64,000 nucleotides of DNA from Opitutaceae bacterium (GTDB taxonomy: Bacteria; Verrucomicrobiota; Verrucomicrobiia; Opitutales; Opitutaceae), in NCBI GenBank assembly GCA_027482185.1, contig JAIXWF010000015.1:248001-312000 (forward strand), written 5' to 3'. Of the stretch, positions 1 to 8,167 are shown piece by piece. The position numbers and the translations under genes were made by a program. The notes under the pieces are model-generated. The model was not told where the DNA came from, made no database searches, and worked only from the letters and a program-made list of their open reading frames with translations. Positions within the stretch are counted from its first letter, which is position 1. Every line of letters begins with the position of its first letter.

Positions 1-570
1 CGTCGTCGCCGAGTCCGGCGCGCTGACCGCGGCGTGGTCGCCGACGGAAACATGCAGCTGATAGTCCTGACCGGAGCCGAACGGCGAGTTGGGATATCTC
101 AACACTTGGACGTAGTAGAGGCCCGCAACACTGCTCGTGAACTGGTAGTAGGCATCGTACCCATGGACAGAGCCACCCTGACCATAGCTGGTGGAGGCGT
201 CGTCAACTTGCGCAATGAGCGAAGCGCCCTGATAGACGTTCAGCCACGAATCGACGTCGAACATGCCGTAGTCGATGTCGAGGATCACGGTCTTGTTCGC
301 ACCCGCGGTGAAGGAATACCAGTCGCTGGCGCCGGCATTGCCCGTGGCCAAGCCGTTGGCGCCGGTGACGGTCGCATGAGCGATCGTGGTCGACGTGTTC
401 GTCGTGTAGTCGCCGATGTCGGAACTGAAACTGAGGTCGAACGCGCCATCGAGGTTCTGCGCCGTCGCCATCGAAGTGTTGCCGGCGATCTTGAAGATCG
501 GCGCAGCTTGGGCGACCGCCGCGGAAAGCGACAGAGCAAGAAGGAGCTTGAGAGAAGAAGTCGAGGTCAT
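1..570 (-). CDS. VPDSG-CTERM-type surface protein, 3' end cut by window edge
   Basis: The frame is open for 190 codons from ATG at 570 to base 1, so the C-terminus lies outside the window. Residues 1-22 form a signal peptide (MTSTSSLKLLLALSLSAAVA). The mature part contains a stretch resembling a bacterial pre-peptidase C-terminal-like beta domain (DWYSFTAGANKTVILDIDYG, then DSWLNVYQ and YYVQVLRY). The last visible residues, VSAPDSATT, resemble the start of the VPDSG-CTERM sorting signal seen complete in the protein at 45155-45946; the membrane helix and basic tail would follow off the edge. Export through Sec and processing by an exosortase-like enzyme is inferred. The upstream region carries a perfect inverted repeat at 624-658. 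The product is otherwise of unknown function. Confidence 0.7.
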   Translation of the reverse strand, partial: MTSTSSLKLLLALSLSAAVAQAAPIFKIAGNTSMATAQNLDGAFDLSFSSDIGDYTTNTSTTIAHATVTGANGLATGNAGASDWYSFTAGANKTVILDIDYGMFDVDSWLNVYQGASLIAQVDDASTSYGQGGSVHGYDAYYQFTSSVAGLYYVQVLRYPNSPFGSGQDYQLHVSVGDHAAVSAPDSATT

Positions 571-934
571 CGTCCGCTCTTACGCATCGAGTGTGCCATC
601 CCCTCGTTCTCACCAGCCAACAATTTCTCAAAACACTATCATTCATTGTTTTGAGAAACATTTATGCTTCCGCCCAAATTCCGCCGTTCAACCCGGCGTA
701 GCGCATTTGTAACATTTTCCGACGCTATCCGCCTCTGATTGTACCTATCGCGGCCCGCAGAATCTGCCCGCGTTCCGCATTGATCCAATCGCTCACACAA
801 GCGGGCAGAAACACGAAGACCATGCGTAGCCTTACGCACCGGGAACTTCACGGGGTGTTTACCCCGGCCGAATTGCCCGCGCTCCCCCGGCAAACAACGG
901 TCGTGCAGTCAGCGAATATCATCCCTACATAAAA
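571..934. other. Divergent intergenic region between VPDSG protein and pilin genes
   Basis: These 364 bases hold no convincing gene. Visible structures are the 12-bp inverted repeat at 624-658, a small hairpin TGCGTA/TACGCA near 823-838, and a CGGGGT-GTTT-ACCCCG hairpin at 851-866. The region is noticeably richer in A and T than the flanking genes, as expected for a double promoter. No Shine-Dalgarno sequence is obvious ahead of the pilin ATG at 935. Confidence 0.5.
624..658. promoter_or_regulatory. Perfect 12-bp inverted repeat, possible operator or 5'-UTR hairpin
   Basis: TTTCTCAAAACA at 624-635 and TGTTTTGAGAAA at 647-658 are exact reverse complements separated by 11 bases. The element lies 54 bases upstream of the ATG at 570. 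No T-run follows either arm as in a terminator, and the spacer length suits a dimeric repressor site or an mRNA leader hairpin. The regulator is unknown. Confidence 0.5.
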
Positions 935-1432
935 ATGAAAGTCCCTGTCCGCCCCATGCACCTGTACCGTCCGAGCGACCCGCCGAACCCACGGGCCGGC
1001 TTCACGCTCGTCGAGATCATGATCGTCGTCGTGATCATCGGTCTCCTTGCCGCCCTCGCCATCCCGGCCTTCGGCCGGGTCCGGGCCGCCTCGCAAAACG
1101 CCCGCTTCATCTCCGACCTGCGCACCTTCTCGCAGGCCTTCGAAGGCTACGCCGCCCTCAACGGCACCTGGCCGCCGAACGCCGGCACCGGCGCCGTCCC
1201 CACGGGTATGTCGGGCGATTTCAACGAATCGAATTGGCGGGGCCGCAATTCGGTGGGCGGCCGATGGAACTGGGACCGCAACCTCAACGTCACCGCCGGC
1301 ATCTCGACCACCGGCGTCACCGTCTCCGATGCCCAGATGAGGGAAATCGACGCCAAGATCGATGACGGCAACTTGAGCACGGGGCTCTTCCAGAAGTTCG
1401 ACCCGCGGTTCACGTTCATCCTCGAACCCTGA
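935..1432 (+). CDS. Type IV pilin-like (prepilin N-methylation) protein
   Basis: 165 aa. A short basic leader precedes the prepilin peptidase motif GFTLVE near residues 22-27, followed by a long hydrophobic helix (IMIVVVIIGLLAALAIPAF), the hallmark of type IV pilins and type II secretion pseudopilins. PilD-type processing after Gly is expected. The C-terminal part has SNWRGRNSVGGRWNWD and DGNLSTGLFQ, which match the same region of the protein at 17859-18458, so the two are paralogues. The gene stands alone, away from the main pilin cluster at 17859-21747, and is closed by a strong terminator at 1456-1486. Assignment to a pilus versus a secretion pseudopilus cannot be made from sequence. Confidence 0.88.
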   Translation: MKVPVRPMHLYRPSDPPNPRAGFTLVEIMIVVVIIGLLAALAIPAFGRVRAASQNARFISDLRTFSQAFEGYAALNGTWPPNAGTGAVPTGMSGDFNESNWRGRNSVGGRWNWDRNLNVTAGISTTGVTVSDAQMREIDAKIDDGNLSTGLFQKFDPRFTFILEP

Positions 1433-1455
1433 CCCGCTCGCACGTTTTCCCTCGC

Positions 1456-1486
1456 GGCGGCCGGATCCGTTCCGGCCGCCTTTTTT
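1456..1486 (+). terminator. Rho-independent terminator after pilin gene
   Basis: Arms GGCGGCCGGA (1456-1465) and TCCGGCCGCC (1471-1480) with a 5-base loop are followed by six T. It ends the pilin transcript immediately before the convergent cytochrome gene, whose stop is at 1495. Confidence 0.9.
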
Positions 1487-1494
1487 GCGCCTCC

Positions 1495-3234
1495 TCAAAG
1501 CCCGGCGCGGGCCGGCCCAGGCGCTAGGTCGGTCAACGCGTGCAGAAACGCCACCAGCGCCGCGCGGTCGGCCGCGTCCAAACCCAACCCGCCCGCCGGA
1601 TGCTTCGCGAGATTCGGATCGAGGTTTTCCGTCCGGCGCACGCCGTGATCGTAGTGCGCGATCACGGCCTCGAGCGTCGCGAACCGCCCGTCGTGCATGT
1701 AGGGTCCGGATAGGGCGACGTTGCGCAGCGACGGCGTCTTGAACGCCCCGCGGTCCCGCGCCGCCGCGGTGACCGTCGCGCGGCCGGCATCCGTTTCCGT
1801 TCCGCCAAGTCCGTTGTCGCGATAGCCGAAATCCGTGAACAGCGCCCCGCCGTGACAATGGAAACAATCAGCCCCGCGGCGCCCGCGCGCCGGATCGGAC
1901 TCCGTCGCAAACAACTCGAACCCGCGCCGCTCCTCCGCCGTCAATTCCGCCTCGCCCCGCAGCGCCCGGTCGAACTTCGAATCCGCGGCGACCAACGTCA
2001 GCAGGTACTGCTCGAGCGCGAGCCCGACGCGCTCAGCCGTCACGCCGCCGGCCCCGAAGGCCGCTTCGAACCGCGCCGCCGTCGCCGCGTCGCCGGCCAA
2101 GGCGGCCACGACGTCGCCGCGCGCCGCGTTCATCTCCGCCGGATGTTCGATCGCCGCCCACGCCTGCTCGCGGATCCGCCGGCGCGCGCCGTCCCAGCCG
2201 TAGGCCGGATGCCAGGCGAGATTGAACAGCGGCATCGCGTTGCGCGTGCCTTTGGCTCCCGTACTGCCCGTGCTCACCGCGGTCCCGTCGCCGAAGGCCC
2301 GCGCCGGCGCATGGCAACTCGCGCAGCTCTGCGTGCCGTTGCCCGACAGTCTCGGGTCGTCAAACAGCGCGCGACCGAGCGCAATGCCTTCCTCGGTGAG
2401 CGCATTGTCCGCCGGCAAGTCGGGCACGGGAAAACCCGCGGGCACCTTGAAGGCGACCGGCGTACCGCCGGCGCTCGCCGCCGCGGCCGCGACCGCCGGC
2501 GTTGCCGCCGCCCGCTGCGGCCGCACTTCCAACCAGAACCACGCCCGCGACACCGCCGCCGCCAGCCGAACTGCCAGTTCGTCCCCGGCCGCCGAATGCG
2601 TCGACTCGCTCGCGTCGTCCGCCCCCAGCCGCAGGTCGCCGAGCACACGGCCAAGGTCGAAGGCCAGCCGGATTTCCGTCGGCCCCGCCACCGTGAAATC
2701 CGCGCGGAACCGCACCGGCATCCGCCGCGCGTCCGTGGCGAGGTGATACGAAAAACCGCGGCGTTCGCCGGCGCCTTCCCGCCAACGGCCCTCGAGCGCG
2801 AGAAAAACATAGCCGCCCTGCCAGCTCCAGTGCAGCCCGTTGACCAACGGATTCAGCGCATGCCCGGCCGCCCAGCGTCCGGGGTCCGACCGATTCAACG
2901 CGTCGGGCAAACCCACTTCGAATTCCAGACCGACATAATCTCCCTCCGGCACGCCCGACCACGGCATGCTCACACGGCCGGACCCCGCATCGAAGCCGCC
3001 CGTTTGGCCATCGAGCCGGATCGTCGCGCCGTCGGCACGATGCAGCATCACGCCGGCAACCAGGCCCGCCAGCCGCGTCACCTCCAGCTCCTGCCCCGCG
3101 GCATTTCGCACCGGCCCGGCCGCCGCGAGTTCCGCCCCGCGCCAACGCGGTTCGACGGTCAGCGTCAGCGTCGCCGCCTCCGCCCCGACCGAACCCAGCC
3201 AGCCCAGCATCAAGATCAGCCAACCGCATCGCAT
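1495..3234 (-). CDS. MbnP-like copper-binding domain fused to MbnH/MauG-like di-heme peroxidase
   Basis: 579 aa with signal peptide (1-20). Residues about 21-205 look like the MbnP family: ALNPLVNGLHWSWQGGYVF (126-144) and FSYHL (161-165) supply conserved Trp and His. After an Ala-rich linker (240-258), residues 262-579 are a di-heme cytochrome c peroxidase/MauG-like domain with CASCH (304-308) and CFHCH (457-461) haem sites, and LSGPYMHDGRF around His514. In known MbnP/MbnH pairs the di-heme enzyme oxidises a Trp of MbnP to kynurenine, giving a Cu(I) site, and the two proteins are usually encoded by adjacent genes. Here enzyme and substrate are one polypeptide, presumably periplasmic. The gene is divergent from the response regulator at 3352, and the shared region carries GTTAA boxes. 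Copper binding is inferred from the family only. Confidence 0.82.
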   Translation of the reverse strand: MRCGWLILMLGWLGSVGAEAATLTLTVEPRWRGAELAAAGPVRNAAGQELEVTRLAGLVAGVMLHRADGATIRLDGQTGGFDAGSGRVSMPWSGVPEGDYVGLEFEVGLPDALNRSDPGRWAAGHALNPLVNGLHWSWQGGYVFLALEGRWREGAGERRGFSYHLATDARRMPVRFRADFTVAGPTEIRLAFDLGRVLGDLRLGADDASESTHSAAGDELAVRLAAAVSRAWFWLEVRPQRAAATPAVAAAAASAGGTPVAFKVPAGFPVPDLPADNALTEEGIALGRALFDDPRLSGNGTQSCASCHAPARAFGDGTAVSTGSTGAKGTRNAMPLFNLAWHPAYGWDGARRRIREQAWAAIEHPAEMNAARGDVVAALAGDAATAARFEAAFGAGGVTAERVGLALEQYLLTLVAADSKFDRALRGEAELTAEERRGFELFATESDPARGRRGADCFHCHGGALFTDFGYRDNGLGGTETDAGRATVTAAARDRGAFKTPSLRNVALSGPYMHDGRFATLEAVIAHYDHGVRRTENLDPNLAKHPAGGLGLDAADRAALVAFLHALTDLAPGPARAGL

Positions 3235-3255
3235 GCCGCAGTCTCGCTGCTCCGG

Positions 3256-3305
3256 GTTAAGCCGCGATGCGGCCGGGCGGACGGAATTGTTAAGCCGGCG
3301 TTAAG
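3256..3305. promoter_or_regulatory. GTTAAG boxes, probable OmpR/CpxR-type operator
   Basis: GTTAAG occurs at 3256-3261, 3289-3294 and 3300-3305. The last two are in direct repeat with an 11-bp period (GTTAA-N6-GTTAA), and the first is 33 bp, three such periods, upstream. This is the layout expected for a tandem OmpR-family dimer. It lies between the divergent MbnP-MbnH gene and the response regulator. Nearly the same arrangement recurs at 6473-6520. Confidence 0.6.
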
Positions 3306-3351
3306 GCCGCGGGAGTTGCGCGCCGCGGAAGCGCCTGCCCTACTGCGCGCG

Positions 3352-4098
3352 ATGAACGCCGACGCCCCCGCTCCCGGCCGCACGCGCCTGCTGATGATCG
3401 ACGACGACCGGAAACTTTGCCGCCTCGTCGCGACCTACCTCGAGCCACTCGGATTCGACGTCACCGCCGTCCACACAGGCCCCGAGGGCGTCGCGCAGGC
3501 AACCGCGCCCGACGCCGCCTGGCACGCGCTCATCCTCGATGTGATGCTGCCCGGACTCGACGGTTTCGAGGTCCTGAAACGGATCCGTGCCCGCAGCCAA
3601 GTCCCGGTGCTCATGCTCACGGCGCGCGGCGACGAGACCGACCGCATCGTCGGCCTCGAGGTCGGCGCCGACGACTATCTGCCCAAAACCTTTTCCACCC
3701 GCGAACTGCTCGCCCGCCTCCGCGCCGTCCTGCGGCGCAGCGCCGCCACCGCGGCCGCCGGCGCCGTCGCCGTCCCTCCCCCGCAGGAAATCGTGGTCGG
3801 CGCGCTCCGCGTGAATCTCGATGCGCGCAGCGCCGTGCTCGGCGCCGCCCCGCTCGCCCTGACTCCCGTGGAATTCGACCTGCTCGCAAGCCTCGCGAAG
3901 GCCCGCGGCCGCGTGAAGTCGCGCGAGGCCCTGCTCGACGAGATCCGCGACCGGAACTACGACGTCTTCGACCGTTCCATCGACGTGCACATTTCTTCAC
4001 TGCGGAAAAAGCTCAACGACGACGCCAAGGATCCGCGCTTCATCCGCACGCTCCGCTCCGCCGGGTACATGTTCATCAATCCCGACGCCAGCCCCTGA
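3352..4098 (+). CDS. CpxR-like OmpR-family response regulator
   Basis: 248 aa. Receiver domain at about 13-130 with acidic pocket Asp17-Asp19 (LLMIDDDRK), phospho-acceptor Asp63 (LILDVMLPGLDG), Thr90 and Lys112 (YLPKTFSTREL). A winged-helix DNA-binding domain at about 150-244 has LTPVEFDLL and NYDVFDRSIDVHISSLRKKL, which is close to CpxR. The ATG at 3352 was chosen because an upstream-extended frame runs antisense through the cytochrome gene, and the receiver fold starts immediately after it. The likely partner is the CpxA-like kinase at 6570, although the YHYH gene on the other strand separates them. Targets probably include the two divergent genes with GTTAA boxes. The gene converges on the YHYH gene with only 12 bases between the stops. 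Confidence 0.9.
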   Translation: MNADAPAPGRTRLLMIDDDRKLCRLVATYLEPLGFDVTAVHTGPEGVAQATAPDAAWHALILDVMLPGLDGFEVLKRIRARSQVPVLMLTARGDETDRIVGLEVGADDYLPKTFSTRELLARLRAVLRRSAATAAAGAVAVPPPQEIVVGALRVNLDARSAVLGAAPLALTPVEFDLLASLAKARGRVKSREALLDEIRDRNYDVFDRSIDVHISSLRKKLNDDAKDPRFIRTLRSAGYMFINPDASP

Positions 4099-4110
4099 GC
4101 CCGCGGCGCA

Positions 4111-6435
4111 TCACGGCGCGAGATAGAGTTCAAAGAGCGCCGTGCCCGTCGTTCCGCCGGCGCCGGCGACGTTCGCCGTGTAGGCCCCGGCCGGCAGGTC
4201 GACGAGCAACGCCGCATCCCGGCTGCCGTTCGCCAGGGCAAACGCCCCCGCCGTCGTCGCCGCGGCCGCGACGGCTTCCGCGTTGGCGGCCGTCGCCCAA
4301 TTGTCGTTCGTCGCCACCGCGGTCGCGCCCGAGTACAGCGTCAATTGCGGGTCGGCCAACGCACCCGCGACGCCGAACGAGGCGAGCGTCGGGCCGACGG
4401 CGCGGATCAACAGACGCACGGTCCCGGTGCCGCTCACGACAAAGCCCGGGATCAGCACCTCGCTGCCGGTCCCGACGAAGGCCCGCGTCGAAGCGTTCAC
4501 CAACCGGCTCGCCGGTGTCCCGGTGTCGGTGTCGTACACTTCGAGCAAGGCGGTGCCGGCGCCGCCGTTGGCCCCGATCACCGTCGAGTAGGTGCCCGGG
4601 CCAAGCGTCGTCACCAGCGCCGCGTCCCGGCTGCCCGCCGTGAGAGCAAACGCTCCCGCCGCCGCCATCGTCGTCGCGTCGGCCGTGACCCAATTGTCGT
4701 TCGCCGCCACCGTCGCGCTGCCCGCGACCACGGACAAAGCCGGATCGGCCAACGCTCCGGAAACTCCGAACGCCGCGAGACCGGGTCCGACGGCACGGAG
4801 CAGCAGGCGCTTGGCGCCGGTACCGCCGACGGCGAAGCCTGCGATCGGCGTCCCCGCCGCGCCGCCGACCGCCGCCCGCGTCGCCAAGTTGACCAACCGC
4901 GCCGTACCTGTGGTGCCGACCGTCTGCACCGGCAACGCGGCCGTCCCGAAACCGTCGAGGCCCGAAAGGCCGCCGGTGCCGCGGCTGTCGAACACCGCGA
5001 GCGCGGTGAGCGTCACGCGGTAGTAGGCCGCCCGCACCGACGTCGCGTAGCTTGTCGCCAACCCGGCGCTCGCGATCCCGCCGGCGAGCGGCGTGAACGT
5101 CGTGCCGTCGGCGGATGTCGCCACCGCATAGGTGCCACCCTCGACGGAGTTCCAGCGGACCGTGACGCCCGCGTCCGTCGCCGTCGCCGTCACGGCCAGC
5201 GCCTGCGACTGGCCGCCGCGGACGTACTCGGCGACCGTTTCGCCGACCGCCGCCACAGATCCACCGGTCGGACTGCCGTAGTACCAACGGCCCAGCATGT
5301 ACGGAAACTTCGGCGTGCCGTCGGCCTCGATCGTGAGAAAATAGGCATAGGTGCCCTGCGGAAATTCCGGCGTGACGCAGAAGCGGCCGTTGTAGAGATC
5401 GAGATCGAAGTCGGCGCCCTGCGTTTTCCCGAGTTCGCCAAGATAATCGTAATCCTCGAGGTAGTGTCCCAGCGTGTAGACTGCATTTACAGCCGGGCCG
5501 GACTGCGCTGCCGTCAACGTGCCGGCACGGTTCTGCGCCCGCTGCGCCCAGGCGGGGAGCGACGTGCGGCCGGTGACGGCGAGATTCGTCGTGCCGAGCG
5601 TGCCGTCGCGTTTCGCATAACCCGGCACCATGCGCCGGACGCCGCTGGTCGGGTCGAGCGGCGACGCGTAGCCGTAGGGGCCGTAGAGCGGATGGCCGTC
5701 GGCCAACCAGCCGAGAATCGGCGAATGCCGTGCCGGCGCCGCGGTTTCCTCGGCGTAGGACTTCGTGGCGGCGTCGTAGGTCACGCGGTCGCCGAGCAGG
5801 TACCGGAGCGCGGGCGTGTTCGCGTGATAGTGGTAGTTGGAACCGGCCTGGTGCGCGAGCGCGGGATCGAAGGTGACCCCTTCGTTCACATAGGCGTCGC
5901 GGTTCCAGATTCCGTCGCCGCGGAGGCCGTTGGCCGGCGAAGCGTCCTGGCCGCTGGCGGCGGCATACGAAAAGGCGTCGCGGTTGTCGAAGAGCGCGAC
6001 GCCGTCGACGCCGTAGCCGATCGCGCCGCCTGGCGTAAGCGTCTTCGTCGTCGGCACCGTCGGCGTGCGCGGAATCCGGTAGAGCACATTCTGGCTGGCG
6101 GGAAAGTTGGGGAAATTCTGGGTCTGGGCCGCGTTGCCGTACCACGGCCCCATCGTGTGGTAGCCGAGGCCCGTGCTGCGCACGTAGACCCACGACGCGG
6201 AATAGGACACATGCATCACGCCGGCGTAGGCGGGTGTCGCCTGCACGCCGGCACCGCGGCTCCACGTCGTCACGGCGGTACCGGCGTTCTTGGCGGCCGT
6301 CGATTCGTAGAGCCGGGCATAACGGCCCGAGGGGGCGAGATTCCAGGAAGTGATCCGGGGATCGGACGGAGTCGCCGACTGGGCAGCGGCGACCACCGGG
6401 AGCAATAGGCAGAGCGGCAGGAAACGTAGGTTCAT
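4111..6435 (-). CDS. Secreted YHYH-domain protein with two C-terminal surface repeats
   Basis: 774 aa from the ATG at 6435, which gives a clean signal peptide (MNLRFLPLCLLLPVVAAAQ). The YHYH domain family motif YHYH is at 201-204, followed by HSPILGWLADGHPLYGPYGY (237-256) and LEDYDYLGELG (326-336). The family is His/Tyr-rich and often suspected of metal binding, but its biochemical role is not established. A short linker leads to two tandem repeats of about 130 aa (512-637 and 643-774) with the signature RLVN.STRAFVG, LLIRAVGPTLASFGV and NDNW. The same repeat ends the proteins at 8827 and 24163. Divergent from the sensor kinase, with GTTAA boxes between. An alternative ATG at 6468 would add 11 basic residues before the signal peptide and is less likely. 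Confidence 0.82.
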   Translation of the reverse strand: MNLRFLPLCLLLPVVAAAQSATPSDPRITSWNLAPSGRYARLYESTAAKNAGTAVTTWSRGAGVQATPAYAGVMHVSYSASWVYVRSTGLGYHTMGPWYGNAAQTQNFPNFPASQNVLYRIPRTPTVPTTKTLTPGGAIGYGVDGVALFDNRDAFSYAAASGQDASPANGLRGDGIWNRDAYVNEGVTFDPALAHQAGSNYHYHANTPALRYLLGDRVTYDAATKSYAEETAAPARHSPILGWLADGHPLYGPYGYASPLDPTSGVRRMVPGYAKRDGTLGTTNLAVTGRTSLPAWAQRAQNRAGTLTAAQSGPAVNAVYTLGHYLEDYDYLGELGKTQGADFDLDLYNGRFCVTPEFPQGTYAYFLTIEADGTPKFPYMLGRWYYGSPTGGSVAAVGETVAEYVRGGQSQALAVTATATDAGVTVRWNSVEGGTYAVATSADGTTFTPLAGGIASAGLATSYATSVRAAYYRVTLTALAVFDSRGTGGLSGLDGFGTAALPVQTVGTTGTARLVNLATRAAVGGAAGTPIAGFAVGGTGAKRLLLRAVGPGLAAFGVSGALADPALSVVAGSATVAANDNWVTADATTMAAAGAFALTAGSRDAALVTTLGPGTYSTVIGANGGAGTALLEVYDTDTGTPASRLVNASTRAFVGTGSEVLIPGFVVSGTGTVRLLIRAVGPTLASFGVAGALADPQLTLYSGATAVATNDNWATAANAEAVAAAATTAGAFALANGSRDAALLVDLPAGAYTANVAGAGGTTGTALFELYLAP

Positions 6436-6472
6436 GGGTGGCGGGGAACGCCGCCGAGGAAACCGCACCGCG

Positions 6473-6520
6473 GTTAACCGCGCATGAGCCGCCGCCGCGA
6501 AAATGTTAAGCCCGGGTAAA
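6473..6520. promoter_or_regulatory. GTTAA/GTAAA boxes, second probable response-regulator operator
   Basis: GTTAA at 6473-6477 and 6505-6509, then GTAAA at 6516-6520. The last two have an 11-bp period (GTTAA-N6-GTAAA), and the first is 32 bp upstream, almost the same layout as 3256-3305. It lies between the YHYH gene and the kinase gene and is close to the CpxR consensus GTAAA-N(5-8)-GTAAA. Confidence 0.58.
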
Positions 6521-6569
6521 TGCGCGCGCTTTTGCCCGCCGCCCTGCTAAGGTCCGGCCCGCCCCGCCG

Positions 6570-7991
6570 ATGAAGGTCCCGTTTCCGCTGTCCCTGAAAG
6601 TGTCCGTCTGGCTGCTCCTCAACTTGCTGCTGCTGGCGGCCGGCGGCACGGCGCTCTACTGGCGGCAGTTCGGCGGCAGCCGGGACTCGCTGGCCGTCGG
6701 GGCCCTTGGCGAGCGGCTGCAAAGCCACGGCGATGCCCTCGTCGCCGCCTATTACGGCAGCCCGGCCGAAGAGCGGCCCGCGGTCCTCGCCGAACGCGAC
6801 CGCAAGACCGGCGCGACCCACGCGTTCTTCCTCAACACCGGCCAGCCGCTCGCCGGCGCGGCGCTCGAGCTGCCGGCCGACTTTGCCCGCGAGTTGCGGC
6901 GGGGCCCGCCTGGCCGCGGCGGACCCTTCCGCGGCGGAGCCGGCGAAGGACCGCCCGGCCGCAGCCCGGCCCCGGGACGCCTCCTGCACCGCGATGCGGA
7001 CGGCACCCTCTGGTTCGGCCTGCGCGTGCCGTTGCTCCGCGACGACGGTCCGCCCATGCGCGGCACCCTCGTGATCCGGGTGCCGGGACTGCTCTCTTTG
7101 CTCCGGATCTACGACCTGCTGCCCTGGCTGGGACTCGGCGCGGCCGCGTTCGCGCTTTCCGTCCTCTTTTGGCTCCCGCTCGTCGGCAACATCACGCGCG
7201 ACCTCCGCCGCCTCACCGCCGCCACCGAGGCGCTCGCCCTCGGCCGCTTCGACACGCGCGTGCCCGACTCGGGCCGCGACGAACTCGGCCACCTCGGCCG
7301 CTCCGTCAACCGCATGGCGGCCCGCCTCGACACCCTTGTGAACGGCCAGAAGCGCTTTCTCGGCGATGTCGCCCACGAACTCGGTTCGCCGCTCGGCCGC
7401 CTGCAGGTCGCGACGGAGATCCTCGAGACCCGCGCCGACCCCGCGCTGCGCGGACAGGTGCGCGATGTCCGCGAGGAGGTCCAGCAGATGGCGGAACTGG
7501 TCAACGAGCTCCTCGCCTTCACCCGCGCCGGGCTCCGGCCCCGCGACGCGGCACTCGCCGAGGTCGAACTTGCGCCGCTGGTCGCCGAGGTGCTCGCCCG
7601 CGAGGATGCCGCCGGCCAAGTCCGCACCGAACTCCGCGCCGCTTCTGTCCGCGCCGACCGCGCCCTCCTCGGCCGCGCCCTCGGCAATCTCGTCCGCAAC
7701 GCCCTCCGCCACGCCGGTCCGTCGGCCGCCGTCACCGTCCGCGCCGACGCCGCCGGGGAATGGATCGTGCTCGCCGTCGAGGACGAAGGCCCGGGCGCCC
7801 CGCCCGAGTCGCTGGAACGCCTCGGCGAGCCCTTCTACCGTCCGGAGACCGCCCGCTCCCGCGAGACGGGCGGGGCCGGCCTCGGCCTCGCCATCGTCCG
7901 CGGCGCGGTCGCCGCCTGCGGCGGCGAAGTGCGTTTTTCCAACCGCGCGCCCCACGGTTTCCGCGCCGAGCTCCGGCTCCGCGCGGCCTGA
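6570..7991 (+). CDS. CpxA-like sensor histidine kinase
   Basis: 473 aa. Membrane helices at about 9-30 and 182-205 bracket a periplasmic sensor region containing a Gly/Pro/Arg-rich stretch (about 110-136). A HAMP domain follows (about 203-256; ITRDLRRLTAATEALALGRF). The H-box FLGDVAHELGSPLGRLQ contains the phospho-acceptor His269. The ATPase part has the N-box LGNLVRNALRHA, VEDEGPG and GGAGLGLAIV. The H-box and following EVQQMAELVNELLAFTRAG resemble CpxA. It probably phosphorylates the regulator at 3352. The stimulus is not evident, but envelope or copper stress would fit the neighbours. Divergent from the YHYH gene. Confidence 0.9.
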   Translation: MKVPFPLSLKVSVWLLLNLLLLAAGGTALYWRQFGGSRDSLAVGALGERLQSHGDALVAAYYGSPAEERPAVLAERDRKTGATHAFFLNTGQPLAGAALELPADFARELRRGPPGRGGPFRGGAGEGPPGRSPAPGRLLHRDADGTLWFGLRVPLLRDDGPPMRGTLVIRVPGLLSLLRIYDLLPWLGLGAAAFALSVLFWLPLVGNITRDLRRLTAATEALALGRFDTRVPDSGRDELGHLGRSVNRMAARLDTLVNGQKRFLGDVAHELGSPLGRLQVATEILETRADPALRGQVRDVREEVQQMAELVNELLAFTRAGLRPRDAALAEVELAPLVAEVLAREDAAGQVRTELRAASVRADRALLGRALGNLVRNALRHAGPSAAVTVRADAAGEWIVLAVEDEGPGAPPESLERLGEPFYRPETARSRETGGAGLGLAIVRGAVAACGGEVRFSNRAPHGFRAELRLRAA

Positions 7992-8167
7992 GCGCCCGGA
8001 CGTATCCGTACTTCGGCGACAGCCGGCGCCTTTACACGGCCCGAACAATTTTCCCGCCGCCGTTAACCGGCGCGCAACAGTCGGGGCGTCTTCCTTGGTG
8101 TCGCTCCTCTGCCGCTTCCGCGCCCGCCACCACGGCGGACGCCGGCAGACGGAACGGCCTTCGCAAC

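Noticed and set aside
1852-3351. A 500-codon upstream extension of the response regulator
   Set aside because: It runs antisense to the di-heme peroxidase gene, is Arg/Pro-rich, and the receiver domain begins right after the ATG at 3352.
8062-8066. GTTAA upstream of the EF-hand gene as a third response-regulator site
   Set aside because: It has no partner 11 bp away on either strand, so it may be chance.
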